Assembly: GCF_000026945.1 (NCBI RefSeq)
Contig: NC_012866.1
Location: forward strand, 372,001 to 436,000
DNA from: Candida dubliniensis CD36
Lineage: Eukaryota > Ascomycota > Pichiomycetes > Serinales > Debaryomycetaceae
Direction of reading: 5' to 3'
Length of the DNA stretch: 64,000 nucleotides
Shown here: in pieces, positions 19,696 through 32,397 of the stretch
How the letters are laid out: every line of letters begins with the position of its first letter
Position numbering within the stretch: position 1 is the first letter of the stretch
Position numbers and translations under genes: made by a program
The notes under the pieces: generated by a model
Told to the model about the DNA's origin: nothing
The model's input: only the letters and a program-made list of their open reading frames with translations
The model's database searches: none

Positions 19696-20506
19696 TGGTA
19701 TTGTATGTATGATATGTATGATGTAGTTATGAAATATGTATGCGGACTTCTGGTAACTATTGTTGGTTGAGGTCTTTTTTTTTAGTATTGAGATTTATTT
19801 TTTGCACCACCTGACGGATGGACGACAAAGAGATTAGAAAACTTTTTGTACCACGCACCACTACCATCACCACTACTACCACCATCACCAGTAGAGAGGA
19901 CTTTCAACTAAATACTGAATGATCTCATCATCCAATTCATATTTTTTATTACTGTTGTTTTGTTGGAAATCCCAAATAATTTAAAAGGTCTATCAGTACT
20001 AGTATCTTATATAGTTAAGAAATTAGAAATCAATAATGACATCATATCTTGTTGAATGAGAGAGAGAGAGGAGATGTCACTTACATCCTTATTGGTTACC
20101 GGAGTTTCAAGTATACAAGATTAGAAAAGCTGAAAATAATTTGAACCTAAAAAAAAATAAACTCGGACAATAGTCATCCCTCTCTTGTACTTCTTTGTTC
20201 GCCCCAGGGTAGTTGAGGTTAGCACGCACACACGCGCCGTCTATCTTCCTCTTTCTACCACCACAAGAACTAGTCCAGCTCAAACTCTTGCAAGACTAAC
20301 TCGCCTCTGTTTACAAGAATCAATTTGATTAGACCCTAAGACTTTGATTGTCTGAAGTAGAGTGTATTGAGTTCGAAATAATTTCTTTTTTTTTTTTTTT
20401 TTTTTCATTATTTTTTAATAAATTTTGTAGGTTTTTTCGTACTAATTTGTTAAATCAGATGACGCATCAATGATAGGATGGATTGAGATGATTTTAGTTT
20501 TCTTCT

Positions 20507-20515
20507 CCACGTGAC
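20507..20515. promoter_or_regulatory. E-box CCACGTGAC (Tye7/Cbf1-type site)
   Basis: The minus strand reads GTCACGTGG, which contains the CDEI-like RTCACGTG core. In Candida, Tye7 activates glycolytic genes through CACGTG E-boxes and Cbf1 binds related sites. The position, about 1 kb upstream of PFK2 and 0.55 kb upstream of RVB2, allows control of either. The sequence match is direct; the regulator is inferred. Confidence 0.4.
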
Positions 20516-21034
20516 CCTGTCATTCACAACTCACGTCATAGGATATTCATTACTATTGGAATAAAGAAACCAGTTGTGTTTATCTTACGCTTTACATTGT
20601 TCTTTCATGCAACTCTTGATGGATAATTCCCTTTATTCTAATCGGCTACCAATGGGTTTTTGTTTTATCTCTTCCTCTCCAGCTAGCTAGTAAAGCTCTC
20701 TTCAAAGTAACTACAAAATATCCTCTCCATCTACCAAATAATACACACAATTCAATCTATATTCTTGGGTACCAAATCAATTTTGCTTTATATTGTCCTC
20801 TTAAGAACCTCCTGTACAGCTTCATATTGGCCATATTCGTCCTTTGAGAACACCATTTGTTAGAACATCGGTCGTGCACACTTGTTCAGTGAAAAATTCC
20901 AGGAAAGAAAAAAAAAAAAAAACTTGCAGAGCGAAATAGAAACAAAAACAATTCTCAAATTAGAAATGGTTTAACCCATCAAATTTCACACCTAACGTCG
21001 ATTTAATTTGCTGTTAAGAAAGACATACATCTAG

Positions 21035-22558
<1,524 letters not shown>

Positions 22559-22749
22559 AAAGATGTAAAAGTAGCAGATATATATATGTATGTATATATA
22601 ATATTTAAATTCTTTGGTAGAATAAAACCTTTGTAACTTTTCTCTATAGCTTTTCAAAAAGACTTTATTTATTTTTAAGTTCGTTGATGCAAATAGTATA
22701 ACATAATGAAACAGAGTAATATTATTTACAATAAAAAAACAAGATCTCA

Positions 22750-23241
22750 TTAACCACTCCCCTTAGTATTCAAAATCAAGGCAATAATCATTCCATATAA
22801 TCCCAAGACTTCAGCGAAAATTAATATCAACACAATTCCAACAAATAAACGGGGTTGGTGCATAAATTGTCTCACCCCTTCGTCACCAACAATTCCAATG
22901 GCATAACCTGAGGCAAGACAAGCAAACCCCACAGCTAACCCACAGGCTAAATGCATGCATCCATTGAATAATGAATAATTCTCTTGTGGCGATAATCCAC
23001 CAGCAATCAATACTGAAACTACTAATCCATACACTGACAAAATACCCGACATGACCACGGGAATCAATGATTTCATAATCAATTCTGGTTTAAAAGTACC
23101 AATACCGGCAATACCAATTCCTGATTTTGCTGTACCTATAGCAGCTCCTGCACAGGATAACATCATGGCAGCAGCACAGCCAGCAAATCCTAAAAATGGG
23201 GCAAATGATGGGTAATATTCGTCTCCCAATGTTTCTGACAT
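22750..23241 (-). CDS. VMA11: V-ATPase V0 proteolipid subunit c-prime
   Basis: The protein has 163 aa with four transmembrane helices in two proteolipid repeats. The essential proton-carrying Glu144 lies in helix 4 ([11 protein letters not shown]). The sequence follows Vma11 (c') rather than Vma3 (c), for example in the N-terminus before [16 protein letters not shown] and in [24 protein letters not shown]. Subunit c' is fungal-specific and part of the rotating c-ring that pumps protons into vacuole and Golgi lumen. The frame extends upstream to 23271 only from a TTG, so the ATG at 23241 is preferred. It is convergent with RVB2 and divergent from NSL1, the same arrangement as in S. cerevisiae. 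Confidence 0.94.
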   Translation of the reverse strand: MSETLGDEYYPSFAPFLGFAGCAAAMMLSCAGAAIGTAKSGIGIAGIGTFKPELIMKSLIPVVMSGILSVYGLVVSVLIAGGLSPQENYSLFNGCMHLACGLAVGFACLASGYAIGIVGDEGVRQFMHQPRLFVGIVLILIFAEVLGLYGMIIALILNTKGSG

Positions 23242-23708
23242 ATTTGATGGATGAATGAAATTAATGCACAAGGGAAATGAAAAGTTGAGCTATTATTAGT
23301 CCTAACAGGTTATCAATAAATAATGATTGTGCGGTAAAAAATGTATTTATGTGACAGGGTCAAGTGATTGGTGTGGTTGGTGGTAGTGATAATTTATCCA
23401 GTATTTTAAAAGGTTTGTATTTGAGAGAATGTAGATTGAAGTTTCATTCAACAATCAACAGAATTTTTTCGTGCTTTCGATTGATAGCCAGTTGGTAGTA
23501 AAATTAGTACTTTTTTTGGTTAGTTGTACACGACCTCATTTTTTTCTCTCTCTCTTTTCAGTGCAACTTGCTTTTGGGAACAAACCCACAACACCAACAA
23601 TAAACTACAAATCAATAAATAGATAGACTACACTTTATGACAATATTAGTTCTTTTCATTTCAAAACAAGCTAACACCAAATAGTACCAAGAAATATTTA
23701 TAGCAATA
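23242..23708. other. Divergent intergenic region, VMA11/NSL1
   Basis: A 467-bp shared promoter region with GTGGTTGGTGGTAG-type GT-rich sequence near 23370-23390 and CT-rich sequence near 23540. No gene was seen. Confidence 0.45.
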
Positions 23709-24395
23709 ATGGATTTTCAAAGTGATTACGAGAAAATTGATTTATCAAAACAAGACTTTCAATACGTGTTTAATAATATACTACAGGCCATCATGGCAAA
23801 ATTGAATCTTCATCTACCGGCAGCACAGAATGATCCTTTAAAAGAGCAAGTTTCTACGATACTAGAAGAGTTTTTAATTAATACTTTTGATAATTCCAAG
23901 TACTCTATATTGGCTGATGGGCTAGATTTGCAAAACGTTCTGATTCATGATATTTTATCTTTGAAAACATTAGAAAATGTTGAGAAAATAGATTCCGAAA
24001 TAACATTGAAATTGAGGAAAATCTTCCAAGAATTTGAACAAGAAACTGTTGATGTGACCAAATTACGACGAGATTTGCCTAAGCAGGCAAGCGAAGTGTA
24101 CAGTGACATTATTAAACAAACAGATGGTGAAGTTTCAGAAATCATAAGCATGATCGAACAACAAAGTCAAGAATATCAAAAGGAACAACAAGTCAATAAT
24201 GATGACGGATTTGAAAAAATCATTGAGAGTATGGACTTTCCACAGATCAATCAGAATTATACTGACCATCTACAATTGTTGAATGAAACAAACAAAAATT
24301 TACCAAGTTTGAAAATTGAGTTTGAAAAATATAACAAAACAGTACAGTTTTTAGAAGATGCTTACCAACAGCAGTTGAAAGAAATGGAAGGATAG
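23709..24395 (+). CDS. NSL1: Kinetochore MIND/Mis12-complex subunit Nsl1 (Mis14)
   Basis: The protein has 228 aa (S. cerevisiae 216), almost entirely helical and coiled-coil. The Mis14 signature VTKLRRDLPKQASEVYSDII lies at about 117-136, preceded by an N-terminal helical bundle and followed by a C-terminal coiled coil (FEKYNKTVQFLEDAYQQQLKEM). Nsl1 with Mtw1, Dsn1 and Nnf1 forms the MIND complex that links the inner kinetochore to Ndc80. The position immediately after VMA11 and RVB2, in the same order and orientation as YPL235W-YPL234C-YPL233W, is independent support. Confidence 0.85.
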   Translation: MDFQSDYEKIDLSKQDFQYVFNNILQAIMAKLNLHLPAAQNDPLKEQVSTILEEFLINTFDNSKYSILADGLDLQNVLIHDILSLKTLENVEKIDSEITLKLRKIFQEFEQETVDVTKLRRDLPKQASEVYSDIIKQTDGEVSEIISMIEQQSQEYQKEQQVNNDDGFEKIIESMDFPQINQNYTDHLQLLNETNKNLPSLKIEFEKYNKTVQFLEDAYQQQLKEMEG

Positions 24396-24608
24396 TATGT
24401 AATTATAACTGGGAAGAAGAAGATAAAGGAAAAAGAGGATTCAGAAGGCAGATTGATTTATGTCATACAATTGGGAACATATGAGAATCAGTTCTTTACT
24501 TTCAGCTTTTGCACACTTCAGTTGAGGTTTTGTCAAAATAATAATCACTGCACTAGCAAAACAAATTGTATGTGGTAGTGTTCCTATATTGAACTATATA
24601 AGTTAATA

Positions 24609-24640
<32 letters not shown>

Positions 24641-25149
24641 CAAGTCTCCATTGAGTAAATTAGGAAAAGCTGTTGCTACCAAGTCAGGAAAGATGTATAT
24701 ATGCGCGGTACATGCTTTGTACTTTCTTTTGCTTTGTTTCAGATAGTTTGTTAGTGATTTAGTACAAATTGGGCGAAAATGTAAACAATCAACAATCACT
24801 GAGAAAGAAAGAAAAACCAAGAGGGACGGACACACACACACTAAAGATTTTTTTATTTTGTTTATTGTCACAGTTGGTAAAGATTTGATTCTTTATTATT
24901 ATCCTTCTTTCTTTCTTTATATATTCTAATTTGCTCTTATAATAGTCGAATACATTTTTTATCGTCAAATTCAAACTTAAATACAAACAAAACAGTTTTG
25001 GTGTTTTTTACAACTATAAATTATCATCAAAAAGAAACAAATTGGTTTCGTATAAATTTAGTTTCATTTTACATCTAGTTTTCTTTTTTTTTTTTTTTTT
25101 GTCTTACCATTCATTCATCTAACATCGCTTCAATTTTCTTCAACAAATA
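24396..25149. other. Intergenic, upstream of IQG1
   Basis: 754 bp of NSL1 3' flank and IQG1 promoter. It contains a (TAT)n microsatellite (listed), (CA)n near 24830 and a T18 run near 25083-25100. Open frames on the minus strand (24638-24986) have no protein-like features. Confidence 0.45.
24612..24640. repeat. (TAT)n trinucleotide microsatellite
   Basis: About nine to ten uninterrupted copies of TAT/ATT lie 220 bp after the NSL1 stop. It is likely polymorphic. Confidence 0.8.
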
Positions 25150-28100
25150 ATGGCGATTGGTAATATAGCAGCTAGGTATCTAAGCTCCCTTGAAGAGACT
25201 GATACCACCACTACCACCACATCTAATGTTCTACAGCCGAGTAATAAAATAAACTCCCCAACAAAATTTAATAGGAAAAGTCTTGACAATAATAGTCAAG
25301 ATTTGGATGCATTGGCAAGAGCTTTGAACATTACACCAAGTAAACCAGAGACTTCTACTTCAATCTCGAAAGGTTCGGCAACATCACTATTAAGAACGAA
25401 ATTTGAGTCCCCTTCTGCTACTGTCTCCTCGTTCAAATCAACTAGCTCAAGTAATGGAACCTCACCAACTAAGAGAACCCACTTCGTTGAAATCACATCT
25501 GATGAAACTCCCAGTTGGGCCAACAAAAACTATAAAGACATCTTAAACAAATCACCAACAAAATTTAATACCCAATCCAATATTCATACCCCATCAAAAC
25601 AATCAAACCAAAAGTTCGGCACCCCATCATCATCATCCTCTCCAGCAAAAAATGCTTCCAAAAGCTCCCCTGGCTATGAATATTTATGCCGAATTGAAGC
25701 AATCAAACAATGGTTACAACTGGTCTTGCAAGAGCAAATCAGTCAATCCGCCTCTCAATTAATATCTTATATTCGAAACGGAATCCACCTTGCTAAATTA
25801 GCTAATGTTGTTTTGCCCACTTCGAAACTGGTATTTATGAATGATAGTAAACTTCAATTCAAGCATACCGAAAATATCAATCGATTTTTCCAATTGTTGG
25901 ATTTTTTCAATATGCCAGATTTGTTTCGATTTGAATTAACCGATTTATACGATGCAAAAAATGTCCCTAAAGTGTGGTTTTGCTTGCATGCCTTGAGTTA
26001 TATTTTGCATAAACAAGACCCCCTGTATCCTCAAATGAACAATTTGGTAGGCAAAGCTGATTTCAGTGATGATGACATTCGAACTGCCAACCGGGCACTA
26101 GTTAATTCTCCATTACCAAACTTTTCTAGTGCTGACACTGGTGAAGGGAAAAGTGATAGTAGCAAAAATAATAATAGTGGTACTACAAGTGCCACTGCTG
26201 CATTTATGGATAAAGTCACCTCACCAGTTAAAAAAATACCATCTCCATTAAAAAGACCACAACAGTTGGAATCTGCTGAAGATAAACCACAAGACTCTAC
26301 TGAACTTTTCAAAATTGACAAGGACAATCCATTTACTGACCATGTGGATTTGGCCCCTCCTTCAACCTCAAGTGCAAAATTAGAAATGCTTTCCCCATCA
26401 TCACAGCTGCTTGAATTCAAAATCAAGCTGCCAATAATTGATCTATCTCATAGAGATTCTGATTACTATACCCCAGAGTTGGAGAGCCACCTCCCCAACA
26501 TTATAAAGTTTCAGTCGTTGGCTAGAGGAGCTGTTTTCAGGTATTTGATGTTTGTGGATAGGATCTTATTAAAATCCTACCAAGATGAGTTTACCACTCT
26601 TTTTTCAATAATACGTGGTAATAAAGCCCGTTGCAAAACCGTTCATAAACATCGAGATGAATTGAAGTTGTATAGTTTTGAGATTATTGAATTGCAATCA
26701 ATAATTAGGAGAAAATTTGTTGCTAACAAAAAACCCAATTTCACTTCTATCACCAATGATGTCGAGACGGTCGAATTACAAAGTATGATTAGAGGTAAAC
26801 TTACGAGAGATTGGAAAAGATACGTTACCAACAGATTGGAGAACTTCACTCCTCAAATCATTGATTTCCAATCATTGGTCAGAATGAAATCAATTTATTC
26901 CAAATCAAACAAAATCATTTCTCATAAAGGCGAAATATTACCATCACTTATTGAATTACAGTCGATTGCACGAAGCCAATTGTATCATCGATTCTCTAGA
27001 TCCAACGCCATTGACGAAACTGAAATTATTAAAATCCAATCAATCATTAGGAGAAATGCTGTTATTGAAGACCTTTACACGAAGCTTTCCAAAGTTCGTT
27101 CCAATAAACGTAGATTGATAGAGTTGCAAAGCATTGCTCGTGGAGGGGTTGCAAGAACAAAATTATGCAACAGTGTTTTGGTGGCATTAATTTATGAAGA
27201 CGGGATATTGAATCAACTTTTTGCCAAAATTAGAGGCGACAATTTCCGTAAGAAATTTAATAGTCAAAAATCAGAGTTATTAAAATATGAAAAATCTTCC
27301 ATCATACCAGTTCAAACTTTATTCAGAGGAGTTCTTTCCCGTTACACCAAAGAAGTCACACTTAGTGATATATTTGATCAGATTGACAGTGTGATCACTT
27401 TGCAATCCATCGCTCGTGGGAAGTTGATGAGAGGACTGATTTATAAGTTCAGTGACTACTATCAAAAACACATTAAGCAAGTAGTCAAAGCACAGGCAAT
27501 ATTGCAACGTATTTTTGCCCAGAATGCTTACAAACAGTTGATAACTAGTAAAAACCCTTCCCTCAAGGTTATTAGAAGGTTTGCTCCTTTATTGTCAAAC
27601 AACGAGCGTGATTTCCAAGACGAAATGACACTATCAGATTTGAAAGATTTGATTATTGAAAAGTGTAAAGCCAATGAAGAGTATGAAAGCCAAATTGAAC
27701 AACTTGATATGAAGCTTGGATTATTGGACAAGAATAAAATCAGCATTGAGGAGTTCCTCAAACCAACAAAGGGTAAAACTTTCAAACCTATTGTGGAAAA
27801 TGTGAAAAATTTAGAACGATTGAATAAATCATTGAAGAAGAAAATTGAATTATGGCAAACATTGTTTTATTTCATTCAAACCAATCCAATTTATTTGACA
27901 AAATTGTTTAATTCAATTCCATACAGTAAAAACCAAACAAAATCGAGTCAAGATTTGTTCCAGTCGGTAATTCAATTATTTCCAGTAAGAGATTCATCTA
28001 TTACTTATCATTCTCGTGAAGAGTATTTTTTAGTCAAGCTTATGATTCAGTTAATGCAAAATGATACAGCTAACTCGAACAATTTGGGTGACATCACCAA

Positions 28101-30051
28101 GTTGCATTTGACAAACTGGATAGATTTCTTTACTAATTTCAATAATCATACATTCCAGAGACAGCATTTGAAGGCCATTTTGGGGAAGTTTGTTATACGA
28201 ATTGTTGACAATGAACAAGTGGATTTTGAATCGGATCCAATCAGAATTTACAATCAAATTATTGATCATGAGATGAAAGTTTATGGTCGTAGTGATAAAT
28301 CGCGTGATATTTCACCACAAGCAGCTATTCAATTACCAGAAGTTAGTAAGAAATTTGTGGGCAATTTAATGTCATTGAGAGAAGCTTGTAGCGATTTACT
28401 TTCAATGTTGCAAAAAAATGCTTCTGGAAATAAAACTTTGTCGCAAATCCCAGATCATGTGAAATTGATTTGTCGTCAAGGTTACTTGTGTGCTCAAAGA
28501 AAGTTCCCCGATAAATCCGACCAACAACATTTAGCTGTCGCTGGGGTTATATTTGTTAAGCATTATCTTGGGTCTATTTTGCAAGTACCAGAGAACTATG
28601 GAATTTTAACTGGTGATAATGATACCCAGAAAGCTAAAGGCAAAGACAATTTGCGATACTTGTACCGGGTTATGTTGCAATTGTTTTCAATGAAACCATT
28701 CAATGACAATTTTTTGAAGCCATTGAACGAATACATTATGGCAAGTGTTGACACAGTTAAATCTATTATTAGCCAGGCAATTATCAACGTGGGTGAAATT
28801 GAAACTGTATATGAGTTACATGATTATGATGATCTTGTGACACACCAGAGACCTAAATTGGCTATTAGTGTAAACTCGTTGATTCAGTTGGAGAAATCCA
28901 TTTTGCAAAATGTTGATATTATTACAACAGGCAATGATGATCAATTGTACAAAACATGTGTTGAGGTAGAAAAATTGTTGATTTCCCCGCAAGACATGTT
29001 GACTTTGACCGATTTATCATCGATCACTTTGAACCTTAACCCTACCACTCAAGAAGAATCTATGATTGATTCGAAAACTAAAACATTGTTCACACAAGCC
29101 AAGCGGTGCTTGTTATATATCATTAGAGTACAAGAAGAAGATGACGGTAATGATTTATTGGAGTTGTTAATATCGGGAATCAAACCAAGTCACGAACAAA
29201 AATTTAAGGAAATCGTTCAAAATGAAAAGGCTGAACAAGATATGTCCCTTAACAGCAAGGGTGTGACTGCTAACACAGTCAGTAAAAAGACCTCTACCAG
29301 ACCATATTCGAGTACATCATTAGGGGACTTGTCGAGTTTAACCTACCATGAATTGAAAAAAATGTGCTTGGAAATAATTCTTAAGCTAGAATCAATGGGA
29401 GAGTTGACACGGAAAAACTCATTTCAAACTTTGCTCAATCAAATAGCTATGGATATTAAAACAAAGGATTCTCAAAGACAATGTCGTTGGCAACAATTAC
29501 AAGTTTCTCAAAAAACTATCAAGAAATTGTCAGACAAGGAAAACTACTTGAAAACGCAATTGCACAATTATAATAAACACGTTGAATCTGTATTATTGGA
29601 ATTACAATCAAAATCAAAATCAAATGATAAGAATTGGAAAAGAAAGCTATTTAACATTATGGTTATCCCTGTTTTCAGTAAGCAATATTTCTATCATCGT
29701 GAATTGAGAAAACATAATCGTTTACCTAAATTTGGTTCATATAAATACCTGGCCAAAAAATTGATGGATCAAAAGGTCCTTATTGATTTTTCTACTACCA
29801 ACAATGTTGCGACAGCATCAAAGTTAGATTTTATGTTTAGTTGTCATCAAGTTGGTAAATTTACTATTGAAGTGGCCTCTGGTACGGTGAACATTCCTGG
29901 TGCTACTAACACCATAACTTTAGATGAATTGTTAGCATTGCAATATGAGAATAAAACTCAATTTGAATTATTTGATGGTATGGCCACGTTTGATTCCAAT
30001 AATTTCATGGGATTAATATTTAGAAAGTTCTATGATTTGAAGAAGGATTAA
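25150..30051 (+). CDS. IQG1: IQGAP homologue, actomyosin-ring scaffold
   Basis: The protein has 1633 aa (S. cerevisiae Iqg1 1495). A Ser/Thr-Pro-rich N-terminus (1-170) is followed by a calponin-homology domain (about 174-290) that binds actin, then many IQ-type repeats of the form ELQSIxRxxxxR (about 447-793) for calmodulin/myosin light chain. A RasGAP-related domain lies at about 950-1250 and a RasGAP C-terminal domain at about 1390-1630. Iqg1 assembles the contractile ring with Mlc1 and Myo1 and directs cytokinesis. The N-terminal region has repeated SPTK/TPSK-like CDK consensus sites, in line with cell-cycle control of Iqg1. The GAP region has no obvious catalytic arginine finger, as usual for IQGAPs. 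Confidence 0.95.
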   Translation: MAIGNIAARYLSSLEETDTTTTTTSNVLQPSNKINSPTKFNRKSLDNNSQDLDALARALNITPSKPETSTSISKGSATSLLRTKFESPSATVSSFKSTSSSNGTSPTKRTHFVEITSDETPSWANKNYKDILNKSPTKFNTQSNIHTPSKQSNQKFGTPSSSSSPAKNASKSSPGYEYLCRIEAIKQWLQLVLQEQISQSASQLISYIRNGIHLAKLANVVLPTSKLVFMNDSKLQFKHTENINRFFQLLDFFNMPDLFRFELTDLYDAKNVPKVWFCLHALSYILHKQDPLYPQMNNLVGKADFSDDDIRTANRALVNSPLPNFSSADTGEGKSDSSKNNNSGTTSATAAFMDKVTSPVKKIPSPLKRPQQLESAEDKPQDSTELFKIDKDNPFTDHVDLAPPSTSSAKLEMLSPSSQLLEFKIKLPIIDLSHRDSDYYTPELESHLPNIIKFQSLARGAVFRYLMFVDRILLKSYQDEFTTLFSIIRGNKARCKTVHKHRDELKLYSFEIIELQSIIRRKFVANKKPNFTSITNDVETVELQSMIRGKLTRDWKRYVTNRLENFTPQIIDFQSLVRMKSIYSKSNKIISHKGEILPSLIELQSIARSQLYHRFSRSNAIDETEIIKIQSIIRRNAVIEDLYTKLSKVRSNKRRLIELQSIARGGVARTKLCNSVLVALIYEDGILNQLFAKIRGDNFRKKFNSQKSELLKYEKSSIIPVQTLFRGVLSRYTKEVTLSDIFDQIDSVITLQSIARGKLMRGLIYKFSDYYQKHIKQVVKAQAILQRIFAQNAYKQLITSKNPSLKVIRRFAPLLSNNERDFQDEMTLSDLKDLIIEKCKANEEYESQIEQLDMKLGLLDKNKISIEEFLKPTKGKTFKPIVENVKNLERLNKSLKKKIELWQTLFYFIQTNPIYLTKLFNSIPYSKNQTKSSQDLFQSVIQLFPVRDSSITYHSREEYFLVKLMIQLMQNDTANSNNLGDITKLHLTNWIDFFTNFNNHTFQRQHLKAILGKFVIRIVDNEQVDFESDPIRIYNQIIDHEMKVYGRSDKSRDISPQAAIQLPEVSKKFVGNLMSLREACSDLLSMLQKNASGNKTLSQIPDHVKLICRQGYLCAQRKFPDKSDQQHLAVAGVIFVKHYLGSILQVPENYGILTGDNDTQKAKGKDNLRYLYRVMLQLFSMKPFNDNFLKPLNEYIMASVDTVKSIISQAIINVGEIETVYELHDYDDLVTHQRPKLAISVNSLIQLEKSILQNVDIITTGNDDQLYKTCVEVEKLLISPQDMLTLTDLSSITLNLNPTTQEESMIDSKTKTLFTQAKRCLLYIIRVQEEDDGNDLLELLISGIKPSHEQKFKEIVQNEKAEQDMSLNSKGVTANTVSKKTSTRPYSSTSLGDLSSLTYHELKKMCLEIILKLESMGELTRKNSFQTLLNQIAMDIKTKDSQRQCRWQQLQVSQKTIKKLSDKENYLKTQLHNYNKHVESVLLELQSKSKSNDKNWKRKLFNIMVIPVFSKQYFYHRELRKHNRLPKFGSYKYLAKKLMDQKVLIDFSTTNNVATASKLDFMFSCHQVGKFTIEVASGTVNIPGATNTITLDELLALQYENKTQFELFDGMATFDSNNFMGLIFRKFYDLKKD

Positions 30052-30364
30052 AGATAAATGCTTTCTCGCGTTATTTTGGTGCTCAATATGTTTTAACTAT
30101 CTAATTTGTAGGTGATTTTTTTTTTTTTAGAAAAATTTATATCATATTATTATTAATATCTTTGCTTATCGTTGTTGTGACAGAAATTTGATGAGAGATT
30201 TTCGTGAAAACAGGGTTTCTTCTTCTTTCCGTGTTTTGGTCTATATTCAATTCTTGTTAAAATGTATATTTGTAGTTAAAACAACACTAATAATACAATT
30301 TAGGTTAATTTAGTATGATTTAGTTATACTCTTTGACTATTGGATGTCTCCCCAAAAGAAACCA
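30052..30364. other. Convergent intergenic region, IQG1/CRN1
   Basis: Two 3' flanks with T runs near 30118. Nothing else was recognised. Confidence 0.45.
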
Positions 30365-32397
30365 CTATGCTGTTGATCTTTTTAATAACTCTTCTACTTT
30401 CTTTTCTAAAGCTTGCAACTTTTTATCCTTTTCTAATCCAGCATCTGTCAATTCTGATACTTTCGACTCTAACTTAGTTACTATGCTAGCCAATTTTTCG
30501 ATAGTGTTGTAATCATTGTTTGCAGTTGATTCTTTTTCTTCATTTGATTTGCTATCTTGTTGGTTTTCTTGTTTAGATGTTTTGCCATTTGTGACTGGGG
30601 ATGTTACTTTCTTTGGCTCTTCCTTCTTTGGCTCTTCCTTCTTTGGCTCTTCCTTCTTTGGTTCTTCCTTTTTATCGATTTTAGAAGGGGATACTGACCT
30701 TGCTAATGGTTTCTTTACTTCCTCCCACCCTTCATCTTTTCCGTTTTCCTCGTTGGTATCATCTTCATCATCAGATTGTTCAGCTACTTTATTAAGCAAA
30801 CTACTAACTTGACCTGAAGTCTTCAATAAATCATCAACATTCTTCCCTGGTGTTCCTTCTTTAGGAGATTCGGTTTCTTGTTGTTTAGTAGCTGCTGTTG
30901 TAGTTGATTTACTATCTGCCTTTTTTTCATTCTTTAATTTGAGTTCCTCTTGTTTCTTTTGTTCAACTTCTTTTTTGACTTCATTTACCACGGTTACTGG
31001 TTTGGACTCATGGATTTCCGGTTTGATACCATTATACAACGATTCCATTGTAATGAGCAATGGACCATTCACTTCTTTACCAGAGAACCATTCTCCAGCA
31101 GTCAACGCTGGCTCTGTCGAAGGACAATCTGGATAAATATCAGCTTGGAACACTTCTGCCCGTCTTGGCACAATAAAAGAAACGGGCTCGATGGAGTTAT
31201 CTAAAACTGTCTTGTAACTTTTAGTAACTTCATTTTCTTTTAAATTAACTGAATATTTAGGAGCTACAGCAAACCCTCTTTGTGGGTCAGTCGAAGTATA
31301 TTCCGATAACTCAAACAATTCATCATTGATGTATTCATAATAACGAATATTTCCGTCACCCTTACCGGCAACATATAATATTGATGTTTCCACGTCAAAA
31401 TGTGGGATCAAAACACCGGATGAAGTATCAACTTGCCAAAATCCATTAATTGGACCCTTATCAATATTTTCAACATCCCAAATACCAATCTGACGATCAG
31501 AATATCTAGAGAACCCAGTCGTAATAATTCTATCGGTATTTCCAAGCCAAGCAACCCTCGATGGTTTAGCTCCGGCATGTCCAGATCCTTCGGAAATAAT
31601 CTTCCCTGATCTAATGTCCCAAATCCGCAATTTCTTATCTCTAGAACAGGTAGCCAATAAGGATCCGTTGTAATTGAATGAAATTGACGTGACAAAATCG
31701 TTATGTTGCAAAGTGATTTCATCTTTCCCGGTTTCGACATTCCAAATCTTAACTGAATAATCTAACGATGTAGAGGCCAACACATTTGCCGCGCATGGAT
31801 GGAATTCAATCAATCCAACCTTCTTTTTGTGACCCGACAAGACTTTAATTGGTTCGGTGATATCTTTGATATTGTCATCTTCATCAAGATATTTGTGAAA
31901 CGAATAATCGTCGGGGATTTGCCAGAGTAAAATGTCTCCGTCATCAGAACAACTAGCAACTTGTTGTTCATTGAATGGATTGAAAGCAGTATCTAAGACT
32001 GGACCCTTGTGTCCTCTAAATAATGAAACAGTATCAGGAGCTTTCCCAGTTTCACCAACAGGAATGACAGCAAATGCACCACCCCCTGAAGAGTCCCAAT
32101 TAACTGAAATGTACTTGCCATTGGTTTGAATAATATTGGAATCCCAAGCATTTTTGGTAATTCTCAAATTCTCATAACACAACTCTTTCTTGGCTGGTTG
32201 TCCAAATACATGACGATACTTAGAGGCTCTTACAAACTTTCCACTAATTTCAAATTGGTCCTGTTAGTACTTTTTGGTATATTTAAAAATAAATAAAACC
32301 CCAGTCTTTTGGTATTGAGTATTACAATTGAAAAGATAGCGGTGGTTGTTGCTCTTCACCAAGTCAACAGCAAACTCAAAATCAAAACATACCTCAT
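30365..32397 (-). CDS. CRN1: Coronin, spliced with a 5-nt first exon
   Basis: The coding sequence is complement(join(30365..32243,32393..32397)), 627 aa. Exon 1 is just ATGAG; splicing gives M-S-G-K-F-V-R-A-S-K-Y-R-H-V-F-G, the canonical coronin start. Without it the frame would begin 22 codons later at CYENLRITKNAWDS. The WD40 propeller (about 1-400) includes SVNWDSSGGGAFAVIP, and the coronin C-terminal extension contains PRRAEVFQADIYPDCP. A long charged linker carries four KKEEP repeats, and a C-terminal coiled coil (about 585-627) mediates trimerisation. Coronin binds F-actin and regulates Arp2/3. It is divergent from MSK1. Confidence 0.94.
30610..30669. repeat. 15-bp coding minisatellite in CRN1
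   Basis: Four head-to-tail 15-bp units of the type CTTTGGCTCTTCCTT encode the Lys-Lys-Glu-Glu-Pro repeats of the coronin linker. Units are nearly identical, so copy number could vary without changing frame. Confidence 0.8.
32244..32392 (-). other. CRN1: CRN1 spliceosomal intron, 149 bp
   Basis: On the minus strand: donor GTATGT (32392-32387), branch point TACTAAC (32269-32263) and acceptor AAATTAG ending at 32244. An earlier AG two bases after the branch point is too close to be used. The join restores the conserved coronin N-terminus. Confidence 0.92.
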
